64,000 nucleotides of DNA. Origin: Ampelocalamus luodianensis (lineage: Eukaryota; Streptophyta; Magnoliopsida; Poales; Poaceae). The stretch covers positions 81,726,428 through 81,790,427 of the forward strand of contig CM070618.1 of NCBI GenBank assembly GCA_036346255.1. Reading direction: 5' to 3'. Below, piece after piece: positions 12,601 through 23,255 of the stretch (the first letter of the stretch is position 1; every line of letters begins with the position of its first letter). The notes under the pieces were generated by a model that did not search any database, was not told where the DNA came from, and saw only the letters and a program-made list of their open reading frames with translations. The position numbers and the translations under genes are program-made.

Positions 12601-13529
12601 TTAGATGCTGCCAACTATCACTAACCATTGTAAAAAAAAAAAAAAAAAAACTATCACTAACCTTACTGCATGACACTGTTGAACCCCCTTGCATCGCCGT
12701 GTCTAGCAAGCGTGCGCGCTTAATTAGTCACACAAGTCACCTAGCCTTAGGCACCCTTTGCAGTTAAATTACTAAGCTCTTATACCCCCCGCCCGGTGTA
12801 TGATCCATCCATATATATATATATATATATATGTATGCATGAATGGAAAAAAAAACAGTGATCATAATTCAGAAGGCAAAGTAAGTAGGCAGGTTGGTAG
12901 ATGTATGTATCGATCACTGCACCTCGGGTGGGGGTTGTTCTTGATGGACTTCTGCCCGTACTTCCTCCACTTGTACCCGTCCGTCGGCATCTTGCCGACG
13001 CAGCTCCTCACCTTGGCCGTGTACTTGCTCTCCGGCGCTCTACTCGACGCTCCGAACCTGCGGCTTTTCAAGCAAAACCATGCAGAGGTTGTTAGTCTTC
13101 TTGAGTTGTGCACATATGTATGGTTGATCAGTATACTAAATATTCACAGCTATATATCCAAGCATGCACCTACAAATACAGTGAGTTGTAAAGGCGGCTG
13201 GAGGGGTAAGGCCGCGACGACAGCGCCTTTTCGATGTCCCGGATCGTCGGGCCGGAGTACACCGAGCACAGAACCCTGCTCACCGCCGCCGGCTGCAGCA
13301 GCTCGTGCTCGGCCGTGGTGCTGCCAACGCTGTTGCACGGCGCGGTGGCTCCTGATCCCGTGTCGCACGAGTAGTATTCCGAGTCGTCGGCAGCCGGTAC
13401 CTGGGCACCGAGGAGGCTGTCATCGCTTAGGAGCTCGCTTATGAGCTGGTCGTCGAGCTCGCCGGGCCAGACGCCCACCTCGTCGGCAGCCGCGGCTGCG
13501 GCAGCCTGAGCTTGCAGCACATCTTCCAT
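9692..13529 (-). CDS. WRKY transcription factor, group IIc, WRKY49-like (3 exons)
   Basis: Exons on the minus strand: 13529-13180, 13057-12923 and 10166-9692, giving 319 aa. Junctions are GT..AG: donor after 13180, acceptor CAG before 13057, donor GTGCAG after 12923, acceptor GCAG before 10166. Phases agree, and the last intron splits the Arg of PHPR at the position usual for WRKY domains. The DNA-binding domain holds WRKYGQK at residues 147-153 and a C-X4-C-X23-H-X1-H zinc finger (Cys167, Cys172, His196, His198), typical of group IIc. The N-terminus has a poly-Ala run and an acidic stretch, WPGELDDQLISELLSDDSLL; basic clusters KKAR and GRQKRR may serve nuclear import. It should bind W-boxes (TTGACY). 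The start is the Met at 13529, about 60 bp below a TATA box. WRKY49 resemblance is from memory of the family. Confidence 0.88.
10350..10880. mobile_element. AT-rich MITE-like insertion in WRKY intron 2 (tentative)
   Basis: Begins near AAAACGGAGCGGATAATTTC and ends near 'AATATCCGTCCGTATCC', weakly complementary termini that resemble hAT-type rice MITEs. The AT-rich interior contrasts with the GC-rich exons. No convincing target duplication was found, so this is low confidence. Confidence 0.3.
10876..11123. repeat. Perfect 124-bp tandem duplication in WRKY intron 2
   Basis: The unit 10876-10999 is repeated without visible change at 11000-11123. Both begin ACTCGTTTGCAGTCTTCCC and end AATTAATGAGACGT. 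Identity implies a recent event. It lies in the 2.76-kb intron 2 (10167-12922) of the WRKY gene. Confidence 0.92.
12613..12662 (+). mobile_element. Poly(A)-only retroposition footprint with 12-14 bp target duplication
   Basis: CTATCACTAACC (12615-12626) recurs at 12651-12662, flanking ATTG-T-poly(A) of about 18 A. With the adjacent A residues the duplication can be read as 14 bp (12613-12626 and 12649-12662). Long duplications around a bare A-tract are what a LINE-machinery insertion leaves when it is almost wholly 5'-truncated. Replication slippage could also produce it. Confidence 0.5.
12811..12832. repeat. (AT)n microsatellite in WRKY intron 2
   Basis: An uninterrupted AT dinucleotide run of about 11 units, roughly 90 bp downstream (in gene orientation) of the exon 2 donor. 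Probably polymorphic. Confidence 0.85.
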
Positions 13530-13589
13530 CAGGTGTTGCTGGAGAATAGGGCGCCGTCGCTTGTGACGGGAAACGGAGTTGTGGAACGG

Positions 13590-13597
13590 CTTATATA
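13590..13597 (-). promoter_or_regulatory. TATA box of the WRKY gene
   Basis: CTATATAAG on the minus strand, about 61 bp upstream of the chosen ATG at 13529. This fits a transcription start near 13560 and a short leader, and supports the start codon choice. Confidence 0.6.
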
Positions 13598-13651
13598 GAC
13601 ACGGAGTCCATGTGGATGGAGTGTGGAAATTGGCATCGAGTTTCAGAGGAA

Positions 13652-13657
13652 AGTCAA
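13652..13657 (-). promoter_or_regulatory. W-box (TTGACT) upstream of WRKY TATA box
   Basis: TTGACT on the minus strand, about 55 bp upstream of the TATA box. A further TTGACC lies on the plus strand at 13893-13898. WRKY proteins bind TTGACY, so auto- or cross-regulation is possible. A 6-bp motif occurs often by chance. Confidence 0.3.
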
Positions 13658-14399
13658 GCCGCCTTGGGAGAAACATGCGATTGCGATTGCGATTGCGATG
13701 TTGTAGTACTAGTACCGGGTATGTAGTATCAACGTACGGGGCACATCTGAGACGGGGGAAAAAGATGGAGTAGACAAAACAATAGTAGCACTACAGTACA
13801 ATTAATTTTAGCCAAGACTTCAACATGCATGCTCTTCAATGGAACAGCAGCTCGTGATCAAGTTCCTTCCACGTAGTCTCCGAGATACGATTTTGACCAT
13901 TATATTTTATAAATTTATATTCGTACATGTTAACAAAATTATGAAAGTACTTGTAGCGATAAATAGTTTTAAATATATTGATAGTTGTAGGATCGTGGCC
14001 GACGATCAGAGGGGGTGAATGCGAGCTGAAATCCCCCCACTACTAGAAAACGGATCATCCCTCACAGGCTTTATTTTTCCTAACGGCCCCGCATAGAACG
14101 TGAGAGATATCAAATTTTTGTGACGGGCCCACGTATCACCGTCACAAAAATATATTTTCATGTCGGGCTCATAAAGCCGTCAAGGAAATACACTATTTTT
14201 GTGACGGTATTAGATTTACCCATTAGGATTTCTTTTCTTTTTTTACGATCTGTATGAACCGTCAGGAAAATTGCAAAATTTCCTCTCCAGCCCGCCCACT
14301 AATTTCTTGCAGCGCGCCATGGGACTGCCGAATTCAGGGGTAGCACACAATTTCTCTGACCGGTAAGACACGTCAAAGAAATTGTGTAAAACCCTAGTC

Positions 14400-15010
14400 C
14401 CAATTCCCCCCCAAATAAACACAATAGCAGCCGCCGCACCCATCAATCTGCTCGATCTCCTCCGATCGCCCGCCTCCTCCGCCCCATCCCCTCGCCCACC
14501 TCATATCTGGCAATCTCAGGTCCCCCACCTCCTCATCTCAGCTGCCTCCATCCCGCCGCCCTGACGCATCAGGCTCCTCCCCGACATCCCAAAGCCCTAG
14601 TTCCGCCCGCCGCTCCGCCTCCCCAGGTCCGCCCCGACGCCCCAGCTCTGTCGCGTAGCCCCGCCTCCCCAGCTCCCACCGTCCTCCCCCACCCCTTCAG
14701 GTCGCCCCCACCGTCCTCCCCCACCCCCGACGCCACAGCTCCGCCCTATCCCCTCGCCCACCTCATCTCCGGCAACCCCAGGAACCCCACCTCCTCATCT
14801 CTGCCCCAACGGCCCAGCTCTGCCCTGTCGCCCCACCTCCCCAGGTCCGCCTCGTCGCCCGACGCCCGCCTCCCGCCGCAGCCCGCCTCCCAGCTCCCAC
14901 CGTCCTCCCCCACCCCCGACGCCCCAGCTCCACCCCTCCGCCCCGTCCCCCGATGCCCCAGCTCTGACCTACCGTCCCGCCGCCCCAAATTCGCCCCGTA
15001 TTTGTCTTTT
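14400..15010. other. C-rich proline-codon-like tract inside CACTA element
   Basis: About 600 bp of strongly C-biased plus-strand sequence with repeated CCGCCC/CCCCAG words, directly upstream of the captured COX6a exons. It may be the 5' UTR/first exon region of the captured gene or expanded low-complexity DNA. No open frame looks like a protein. Confidence 0.45.
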
Positions 15011-15093
15011 CACTATTTCAGTGAGTTTTTGATTTGGATCCCCCATCGGTTCTTGATTTGGGTTTGGATTTTGCCTTTGATCTTCTCTCGCAG

Positions 15094-15753
15094 ATGAGAC
15101 GGCCAAGTGGGAGAAGATCACCTACGTTGGGATCATGACGTGCACCCTCCTGGCAGCGTACACCCTCTCTAAGGTGCACCCCCACCACGAGGAGCCGTCG
15201 GTCAGATCTCGTCCTTGGTATATTCATATACACATATCTGTCCATCAACCATTGATAATTGATACATTGAAACAATTGTATAAACTGTATCATTAAATAT
15301 AGGCATGTAGAACTACTTAAAATTTAACGGACAGGAGCACAATACAACTGCTATTTACCATTCACCTCTTAGGCATGCCAATTAATCTATTTAATTAATA
15401 GCCTAGATATTGATATACATATGAATTAAGTTATAGCTTGTGAAGTCTAGATATACACATGTTCTTAATTTAGATTAATGATATAGAGCACAATACAACT
15501 GCCATTTACCATTCACCTCTTGGGCATGCCAATTAACCTATTTAATTAATAGCCTAGATATTGATATACATATGAATTAAGTTATAGCTTGTGAGGTCTA
15601 GATATACACATGTTCCTGTATCATTGAAAACATATTGGCCACTTTGGGGTTTGGATTAGCTATGGACTGAATCTGATGTATGGTCTTTCTCCTTTGTTTG
15701 TGCTGTTGCAGGCGTACCCATATCTGCACATCCGCAACAAGGAGTTCCCTGAG
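15094..15753 (+). pseudogene. Captured fragment of cytochrome c oxidase subunit 6a (COX6a) gene
   Basis: Two exons with the intron retained. Exon 15094-15200 follows a CTCGCAG acceptor and reads ETAKWEKITYVGIMTCTLLA, then AYTLSKVHPHHEEP. The second, 15712-15753, follows TTGCAG and reads AYPYLHIRNKEFP. Together these match the matrix-side start, single membrane helix (YVGIMTCTLLAAYTL) and conserved HIRNKEFPW region of plant COX6a, a small nuclear-encoded subunit of mitochondrial complex IV. The presequence and the C-terminal end are missing, and after FP the sequence reads on into a GTATGG donor. Because introns were kept, the fragment was taken up at the DNA level, as in Pack-type transposons. 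It is not expected to make functional subunit. Confidence 0.85.
15335..15615. repeat. 130-bp direct duplication inside COX6a intron copy
   Basis: 15335-15464 and 15486-15615 are about 97% alike (both start GAGCACAATACAACTG and end CACATGTTC), separated by 21 bp. The duplication lies in the intron between the two captured COX6a exons. Whether it existed in the donor gene cannot be told. Confidence 0.9.
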
Positions 15754-16272
15754 GTATGGATTTTCTTTCTATATTTTCGTGCATTCATTTGGATACTTGA
15801 ACACTTGTTATTGTAATGTTCTTTGATTTGGTTGGTTGCGAAATGATTCCTTTTGATTATAAGTGGAGTGGTGGATCAACACATGCATGTGGATTGTTGT
15901 AATGTGTAGTGTGTTCGCTGCGTTGGTTTAATGAGTAATATAATGCATTTAACTATGTGCAAATATTATAATCCTTTGTTTGCTAACAACTATTATTGGT
16001 AAGCTCCTTTCTACTCTTCTGTTGATTACTAAATTATTAATTATGTGTAAATGTTCTAATTTTGGTAATCACGAGAATAAGATTGATATTGCTTAGTCAA
16101 CTGAGTCATAGTATAGAATCTTGTCTAATAAATTGCAATATGCCATGGTGGTTTAATCTTAAATTGGGCTCAACACTATATGATATTTGTACAGTACATA
16201 TGCAACATACCTAGTTTTAATAAATATAATTTTATACCTGATATATTCATGTTGTGCATACAGAACTATTTC

Positions 16273-16941
16273 ATGGCAGACCATGAATGGATGTATAGTG
16301 GCTGGCAGCATGGTAAAGCTCCCTCAAATGAATGGATTGAACAAACTACACAGTTCTTAGATCATGCGTTCTCAAATCCTAGGGTAGTTGAAGGTGACAC
16401 CATTAAGTGTCCATGTGCAATGTGTAGAAAGTATTTTAGGCACAACAGGCATATTGTAGAGTTGCACTTAAGTAAATATGGGTTTATGTCAAACTATCAA
16501 ACATGGACAACACATGATGAACATGACCCTTCAATAGATCACGAGAAAATCAATGAATGTAATCGGATGGACAATCTGTTGATTGACCTAGGCGGTGACC
16601 ATCCACCGGGAATTGATGAGGAGCCAACGGCCTCTACCCAGGCTTTTTATAGAATGGTCGCTAGCACTGACAAATTAGTCCATGAGAACACAACACACTC
16701 AAGTCTGTCTGCTGTCGTTCGTTTGCTAGCTATGAAGTCACAGTACAATATGTCAATTGCACACTATGACGATGTATTACAGATAATTCATGAACTTTTG
16801 CCTCCAGAGTCTAAGTTGTCCGAGGATTTCTACCGTTCAAAAAAGTTGTTAGAGGGTCTTGGAATGCCATATGTGAAAATTGATGTGTGCTATAATAACT
16901 GCATACTTTACTGGAAAGATAATGAGCATAAAGACAAGTGA
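16273..16941 (+). pseudogene. CACTA transposase N-terminal fragment (transposase-associated domain, TNP2 start)
   Basis: Open frame of 222 aa from ATG 16273. It starts with the transposase-associated domain (DHEWMYSGWQHG; Cys/His pairs CPCAMCRKYFR and HIVELHLSKYGF). It then enters the first part of the TNP2 transposase (AHYDDVLQIIHELLPPESK, FYRSKKLLEGLGMPYVKID, YNNCILYWKDNEHKD) and stops where an intact protein would continue through a zinc-binding CPVCG-like segment into the catalytic core. Full-length TNP2 proteins are several times longer. The frame is well kept despite truncation, suggesting a recent loss. It is in the plus orientation, with TnpA-like exons downstream. Confidence 0.88.
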
Positions 16942-16984
16942 ACTTAGCTTTCAAGAAAGATGCTTAAATGTTGCTTTTGTTCTA

Positions 16985-17240
16985 GGATGATTACTCTGCT
17001 GCTGCTATGGCTCAACACAAAGATGATTGGGAGCAGCGACCACTCGATGGAAGCACATTGTACAACATCAATGGTGGTATGCCCCATGGCCATGTACCAA
17101 TAGGGAATGGTACTATCAAGAAGGATGCTATTCTAGCAGCTGCCAAATCAAGAAACATTAGGCCATCCAATTCCACTTCTTATCGAAATGTGGTTCGACA
17201 TAATCAAGAACTACTCCAGACACAAGAAGTTCACCGTTAG
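16985..17240 (+). pseudogene. CACTA-associated exon, 77-aa open segment (TnpA/PTTA-like)
   Basis: Follows a TTCTAG acceptor at 16984. It reads MAQHKDDWEQRPLDGSTLYN, then GHVPIGNGTIKKDAILAAAK and ends NQELLQTQEVHR with a stop at 17240. The segment resembles the second, non-catalytic protein of plant CACTA elements, which binds subterminal repeats; this is from memory of the family and not proven. The stop may be secondary, since further in-frame exons appear at 18296 and 19352. Confidence 0.5.
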
Positions 17241-18295
17241 ATGATCTTGGTAATAATGTTCATTCACACACATTGTGGTCATACCAATGCATTATCCATG
17301 AGTGTGCACATGAGTTGTGTTTGTGAGAGACCAATTTGACATTCTGTTTTCTATACATGTTAGTTTCATAAAAGGAATTTTCTCTCTGTTGTTCCAGAGT
17401 CAGAAAACTGGTGCATACATATTCGCATATTACATGGTTAGCTTTTCATAAAAGGAATTTTTCAATGATTTTTTTCACTGTCATTGTCAATGCTGGTCCA
17501 AATGTCTACTATTGGTGATATTAATAGTACAACGAAGTCTTGTATCCACAGCATGATTAGGTGATAACATGATGGCCCACTATTATTGTCCACGTTTATT
17601 TCAGATCATCAGACATCTATTGTTCATTTGTCTTGTCCACAAGTAATAATTTACAAACATTAGGCACATGAAGGGACAAAAAATAACCTAGCTGTTACGG
17701 GACAGCCGGCGAATGTTTTGTTTATGATCATGAACCGTTCCAATTGAATGAAGTCGACTTCTGCAGACTTTACCACCTATGCACCTATATAGTCCTATAT
17801 GATCAAGCGCCTAGTTGAGTCTATAGAAACAAGTATAATGAATACAAACAAGAGATAAATGATGCTAGACTGTATCTACTTTCATATGGCATATTAATTT
17901 TTTTCCTTAGGAGATGGGAATGCATATTGCGTCAAGAAACTGAAATATTAAGAATTGCTAGGCTATGTTTGTTGGGGTAAGTTACCTAGAAGTGAGAATT
18001 ATTGATGCAATGAGCAATCAGCCCAAACAATAGCACCATACATTTCTGGAATTCCACCATGCAGGTAGCCTCCAAGATCTCTTCGATCTCACTCAGAAAC
18101 ATCACTTCCTTCTGACATGAATTGTAGTGTTAAATGATTAATCAACAATAAATATGCATGCAGCATAACTTTGCTATGCATTTAGAAATAAAATTCTCAT
18201 TGCCATGTTAGTACAGATTGTACATGTCTTTGCTTGCATTGCATGGTTAGTACATATTGTATAATTCAACTTCAAATTGTACTTTCCAACTGTAG

Positions 18296-18933
18296 ATGCT
18301 TTTTGAGAAGATGGGCGAACAACCACCACCAGAGATGCTACGCCGTGGAACACCTACACAAGCACAGGTAATATCGTTTAATACCTACAATTATTGCCTT
18401 GTGTACAAACAAAATTCCCTACGAACTATTATTTTGCCTTGTTCCATAGTTCAACTTCAAGTGGTACTTTCCATCTGTCACCTTTGTCATATGGAGGACC
18501 ATTTGTACTATACAACTAATATTTTTTTGGTGTGTTAGACTATCAACAAGCAGTATAGCAGTGAGCGAGTGGACTCATGTTGAATGTTCTAAACATGGGC
18601 ATAACCTGAATCTCATTTACTTATAGTTGATGGTAAGGTGGCAAATGACTTGTCTACTAATTAGTACACCCATACTTGTGAGTTGTTTGCGAGGCTAACC
18701 TAATCTTGAGTTTCCTTTTCCTTGCTTCCCTTCCCAAGTCCCAATTATACATACATGCATGCAGTGATGCAGGCCTCATGGTCACCATGGGCATGCATGC
18801 ACCTCGCTGCAAAAACTTGCACCAACTTAGAACTGTAGCATATCCCATATATATTCGCTGTGTTTGCTCCTCCCATGCAAAGTTTGCATCAATAACCAAT
18901 GCCCATCCATATATGCATGTTTGATCATGTGCA

Positions 18934-18995
<62 letters not shown>

Positions 18996-19501
18996 TGTGT
19001 TCATTTCATTCCTTTCTTGTGTTTACTTTTACACAACCTGCAGCTAGCGAAAGCAGTAGCATATATAACTACCTTCTTTGCACAATTTTATGCTGAATTA
19101 ACAAGAACACTTAGATCTTCACATGCATTTCTGTACTGATTACGTATAGTCATGTGGATTTCTCTATCCAACTCTCCTTTTTTTGTTGTTATGGTCTTTG
19201 TCTAGTTATGAAAACTAGCTACTGTGCATGTTGTATAAGACATGATATTGTGGGATGTGTATTTTTAATATAGGACTGTGATAATTCAAACAACATTACA
19301 AGCCATTATGGTTTCTTCAACTCAAGTTGACATAATGTTTTCACCTTACAGCAAGGGACTAAGACTGGGCTTGGGACTGGATCCTCTCATGTGGGCTCAC
19401 AACCGGATGACGATGTTGTCGATGGTAACGTTGATGTAAACGACAGGGACAACTGTAGTGGCGACATTGATGGCGACAACAACCATGCTGCCATTCTGTG
19501 A
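18296..19501 (+). pseudogene. Two in-frame 3' exons of CACTA-associated protein
   Basis: Exon 18296-18367 (after TGTAG, before GTAATA) reads MLFEKMGEQPPPEMLRRGTP. Exon 19352-19501 (after CTTACAG) continues in the same phase as QGTKTGLGTGSSHVGSQPDD and ends in an Asp/Asn-rich tail, HAAIL, stop. The intron between them contains the (CT)n(GT)n microsatellite. An acidic C-terminus with GEQPPPEMLRRG is consistent with the accessory (TnpA-like) CACTA protein. Splicing is inferred from motifs only. Confidence 0.5.
18936..19000. repeat. (CT)n(GT)n compound microsatellite
   Basis: About 21 CT units pass directly into about 11 GT units in the intron between CACTA accessory-protein exons. Likely length-variable. 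Confidence 0.95.
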
Positions 19502-20390
19502 CTTTCAGTGATATCTTGTAGTTCTTTTACTAGCTGAACTTGAATGTAATGGAAATAGAGACTTTTGTATGTGGTACTTGACTTTAGATGTCTTTTGCAT
19601 GGATGAACCAATCTGGAGGTGAAGTTTATGAATTGGTATATATGCTTGTGTGAACATGAATCAATCTAGAGATTGTTTATGAAAACTGAACTTTTTATAT
19701 GTTTGTTCAATTATATGTTTCTTGATTGATGCAAGGATGGTGTTGTGATTAATTTGATTATATGATGCACGGATGTGTAAGATTTGGATATCAATGCTTA
19801 TCTCGCAAGTTGTTTGCTACAAATTCATTGTTGGTTGAAAAAAATCTTACATGCTACTATTTTCTGCCACAGGAAATTAATTTTGCTGACGGGTCAAACC
19901 GTCAGCCTATATTTTCTTGACGGTAACACAAACAGTCAACGAAATACATTTTGTTGATGGTTTTGCCCTCAGGAAAATTCATTTTTCTGGCAGTCGAGTT
20001 AATTTCTTCGACGATTTGTCCGCTCGGGAAAATCCATTTTCTTCTTGGTCGTCAATTGTCTCGACGGTGGTGAACCGTCGAGAAAGCGTATTTTGCTGAT
20101 GGTTGGACCCCTGAGGAAAATTCCTTTTTTCGTGGCGGGTAGTACCGTCACGAAAAATTATTTTGCTGGCGGTTTGGCCCCTCAGGAAAAAACATTTTTT
20201 CGTGACGGGTAATATCGCCAGGTTAAATTTCCCTAACAAGTAACCGTCAGCCAAATTTAATTTTCCTTTCCAGCTAGCCCTAAGGGGTTTTGTCTGACAG
20301 GAACCCGTCAGGAAATTAAAACCTGACGGTTTTTCATATTTTTCTGACGGTTTTGAACCGTGAGGGATGATCCGTTTCCTAGTAGTGCCC

Positions 20391-20582
20391 CACCCAAGTA
20401 TTTCAAGGTTCTTTCACCCCAATAGTTATAAAAAATTATGAAGATCAGAGTCCGACACCCATACAACGAAACAATGCATTGAAATACTCGAGTTGGATGG
20501 TTCAATTCAAAATGGAAGGTCCGACTGCATCCAGTAGGATGGTCTGACTTCACCCTGGATATTCCGACTTCACACGAACGGA
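20391..20582. repeat. Fragment of unclassified repeat between two CACTA elements
   Basis: Continues the sequence interrupted at 14037 (GAGGGGGTGAATGCGAGC) and resumes after 21982. Words such as GGTCTGACTTCACC and GGTCCGACTGC resemble those in the 27.1-29.6 kb repeat. No coding sequence. Confidence 0.45.
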
Positions 20583-21982
20583 CATTACTACAAAACAGGC
20601 TATACTGGACGTCTCATCATAGACGGTCTGTGTTGTAATTATTACAGACGGTTTTTAATAAGAACCATCTGTGATATGTAGCGATGGCTAGAACTGTTTG
20701 TGATACATAATTATCACAGACGGTTCTTGTTAATAACCGTCTATGAATTATCACGGATGGTTTTAAATACAAACAGTCTGTGATGTTTTCGAATATCACA
20801 AACGGTTTGTATTTAAAACCGTTTGTGAATCATCACAGACGGTTTTTATTACGAACTGTCTGTGATTATTATCATATCACAGATAGTTTTGCAGACAAAA
20901 CCGTCTCTGATACGTTTGTTTTGTTGCATGAGGAAACGAAAATTTAAACTTAATGAGCAGGCTGTCGAAACTCGTTTTATATTAAAAGCCACCCTTATCC
21001 ACCGCACACCTCCATCTCCTCCTTTGCCATCTCTCCTCTCCCCAACCCTAACTGAGTGTCGTCGCCTCGCCCTGACCTTGCGCCCTGGCCTCCCCCGAGC
21101 TCATCGCCCGCAGCCTCCTCCACCTCGCCCTGGCCTCGTTGTCACCGGCCTCCCCCGACCTCATAGCCCATGGGCTCCCCTGACATCGTCGCCCCGGCCT
21201 CCCACAATCTCGTCGCCCCCGGCCTCCTCCACTTCATCGCCCCTGCCTCCTCCACCTCGCTCTGGCCTCGTTGTCGCCGGCCTCCCCAACCTTGTTGCCC
21301 CAGCCTCCGTCGACATCGTTGCTCCCCCCCGTATCCACCTCAGATCGCACACTATCCAGTAAAACATCCATAACTTTTGCATACGAACTCGGATTGCGAT
21401 ATTCTTTGGCTCGTTGGAAAGCTAACGAAAAGTTGCATATGAAAATCCTTAAAGTCAATCTCTAATTCATTTAGATATGGCCTCTACACAGCGTCGGAAG
21501 TTGCAAATCCGAAAAAGTGAAAAAACCAAAAAAAAAGGGTCATTTATGGTCTCAAAACGGCCTTCGAAGTTTCAGCACCTGTTTTTGTCATTCGTTCGCC
21601 ATCTAGTTTGAGTTTTCTTTCATTCTAGATTGTGTAATCAACCATATGCAGATACTCGGGTCTAACTGTCCAGCAATTGATTGGTTTGGCCCAAAATTTG
21701 ATTTTTTTTGTAATAGAAAAACTATCACAGACGGTTCTGAACAAAAACCATCTGTGATAATTACTATCACACACAGTTCTTGTTCAGAGCCATATGTGAA
21801 AATAGACTATCACAAACAGTTCTGAACAAGAACTGTTTATGATAATTATTATCACAGACGGTTCTTGTTCAGAATTGTCTATGATGACTATCTGTTATCA
21901 TAGACACATAAATCCAAACGGTTCAGAAACCGTCTGTGATGATGGTTTAGAACCGTCTACGATGATCCTTTGTGTAGTAGTG
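20583..21982. mobile_element. Non-autonomous CACTA element
   Basis: Starts CATTACTACAAAACAG (first CAC mutated to CAT) and ends TTTGTGTAGTAGTG, giving CACTACTACA-type termini. Subterminal arrays of ATCACAGACGGTT/AACCGTCTGTGAT in both orientations fill 20625-20905 and 21719-21970 and would fold into strong hairpins. The centre (20990-21360) is C-rich with no transposase. A 3-bp target duplication is not clear (GGA against AAA), so the exact ends may have decayed. Confidence 0.75.
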
Positions 21983-22620
21983 AAAAAAACAACAAATCGC
22001 AACCGGCCAAGAACCCACACAAGTTTTAAACTAAGAAAGAATATAACCTTATGAACCTAGAACACCCAGGGATCTAGCAAAAACTTCTCAAACATAAGAA
22101 CCTTTTACTCTCTAACCCAAGAAACACCAAAACTGTGGAAAAAAAAACAGAAACCATGATTGATGGTAGCTTGTGGGAGAATTCAAACCAACATGACTAG
22201 AATGATTTCCCACACATCCTAGCACTCCAAATCACAGCAAGAAGCAATCCGAAACCCTTTGAAACAGGAAACCATAAATTTCACCATTTTCAACCTAAAA
22301 CCAAACAACTTCAAAACGTGCTCCAAAAGTGCCTAAATGGATGGGATCTAAACTCCAAGAGCTAAATCCATCTCTTACGTGTCGTTGGCACAAAACAAGA
22401 TCAAAAAGAGAAGAAGGAGAGGCAAGAACACAACCAAATCAAGAAATCAACAACAAGAACAACAGCATCAACATGGACGAATTTGGGATTTCTATTGTCA
22501 CTTGATGATGAATGATTAGAACCACTCACCTACGAGGACAAGAGCTCCACAGGGAACACACAAGTCTCACGAAAATGTATAGTATGATATTGAACCATGA
22601 AATCCAATGAAACAATGTGT
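21983..22620. repeat. Unclassified dispersed repeat, copy A
   Basis: The part from 22180 (ATGATTTCCCACACATCCTAG) to about 22560 aligns by eye with 27690-28080 (ATGATTTCCCACATGTCCTAG), in the same orientation. Shared later words are AAGATCAAAA and AATCAAGAAATCAA. No protein domain seen. Confidence 0.6.
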
Positions 22621-23255
22621 TCAATTTTTGCTCACACTATGTATCATATCTAACTCATAAAATTAATGAAAAAAAGAATACAAAGTATTCCGACGACAGC
22701 ATGTTGGTCCAATGTTAGTTTTTAGAAAGGCTGACCGTACAAATTCTAAACTATCATGTATTATATAATGAAAACTAGCCATAAGTGATTTACATGTACT
22801 AAGAAAAACAAAAATAATCTAAAAATTCTCCAAAAAGTAAAAACATATGGACGTTAATTTGGTGGATCTAATTATAAAGTCTACGATTTTATGGTGGCTT
22901 ATAGATATATTACTTATAGTTAATAAAAAAGATAGGTAACACCATGTTTAATTCAAAGGTGGAGAGTGAGTAAACTTGCTATCTCAGAATAAATTGTGCT
23001 AATTGAATGGAAAATCAAATATGTATAAAACCTTTTTTTGCAAAATAGGGATTTCAAATTTGGATTCTAGGATTCCAAACTTGAAATCTATGCATCATAC
23101 TCTACTACTTACCCTCAACAGCGGAATTGAGTGGGCAAATCGGCTGGTTTATAAAATAGCAGAACTGACGTGTAGCGTTCAATGGTCTCTCCATGCATAG
23201 ACTTGAATTTTGATGTAAGAATACTCGAATTTCATAATAATAAACGACTTACTAA
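22621..23255. other. AT-rich intergenic DNA
   Basis: No open frame with family resemblance, no terminal repeats. Short ORFs here look like chance. Confidence 0.4.

Larger units (their letters stand above)
14038..20387 (+). mobile_element. CACTA (En/Spm-type) DNA transposon carrying captured host exons
   Basis: Terminal inverted repeats of 28 bp (14038-14065 and 20360-20387) start CACTACTAG and differ at one base. The element is flanked by the 3-bp duplication CCC (14035-14037 and 20388-20390), as expected for CACTA. Subterminal regions (14066-14390 and 19870-20350) are full of short GACGG/CCGTC repeats that would bind the accessory protein. The interior holds cytochrome c oxidase 6a exons, a truncated transposase N-terminus and TnpA-like exons. 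The catalytic transposase core is missing, so it is non-autonomous. It was inserted in an unclassified repeat that resumes at 20391. Confidence 0.92.

Noticed and set aside
12006..12624. Overlapping open frames on both strands (202 and 158 codons) inside the WRKY intron
   Set aside because: They overlap antisense, have no family resemblance, lie in an intron and have amino-acid compositions expected from GC-rich random DNA.
18657..19139. ORFs with Arg-Glu or Leu-Ser repeats
   Set aside because: Translations of the (CT)n(GT)n microsatellite on either strand.
20308..20553. 81-codon minus-strand frame across the CACTA right end
   Set aside because: It crosses the transposon terminus and has no domain.
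20625..20905. Regularly spaced repeats that at first look like a CRISPR array
   Set aside because: They occur in both orientations, unit and spacer are not constant, and they are CACTA subterminal repeats in a plant genome.
20862..21458. Pro/Ser-rich frames up to 166 codons in the second CACTA element
   Set aside because: C-rich tract giving open frames on both strands; no known domain.
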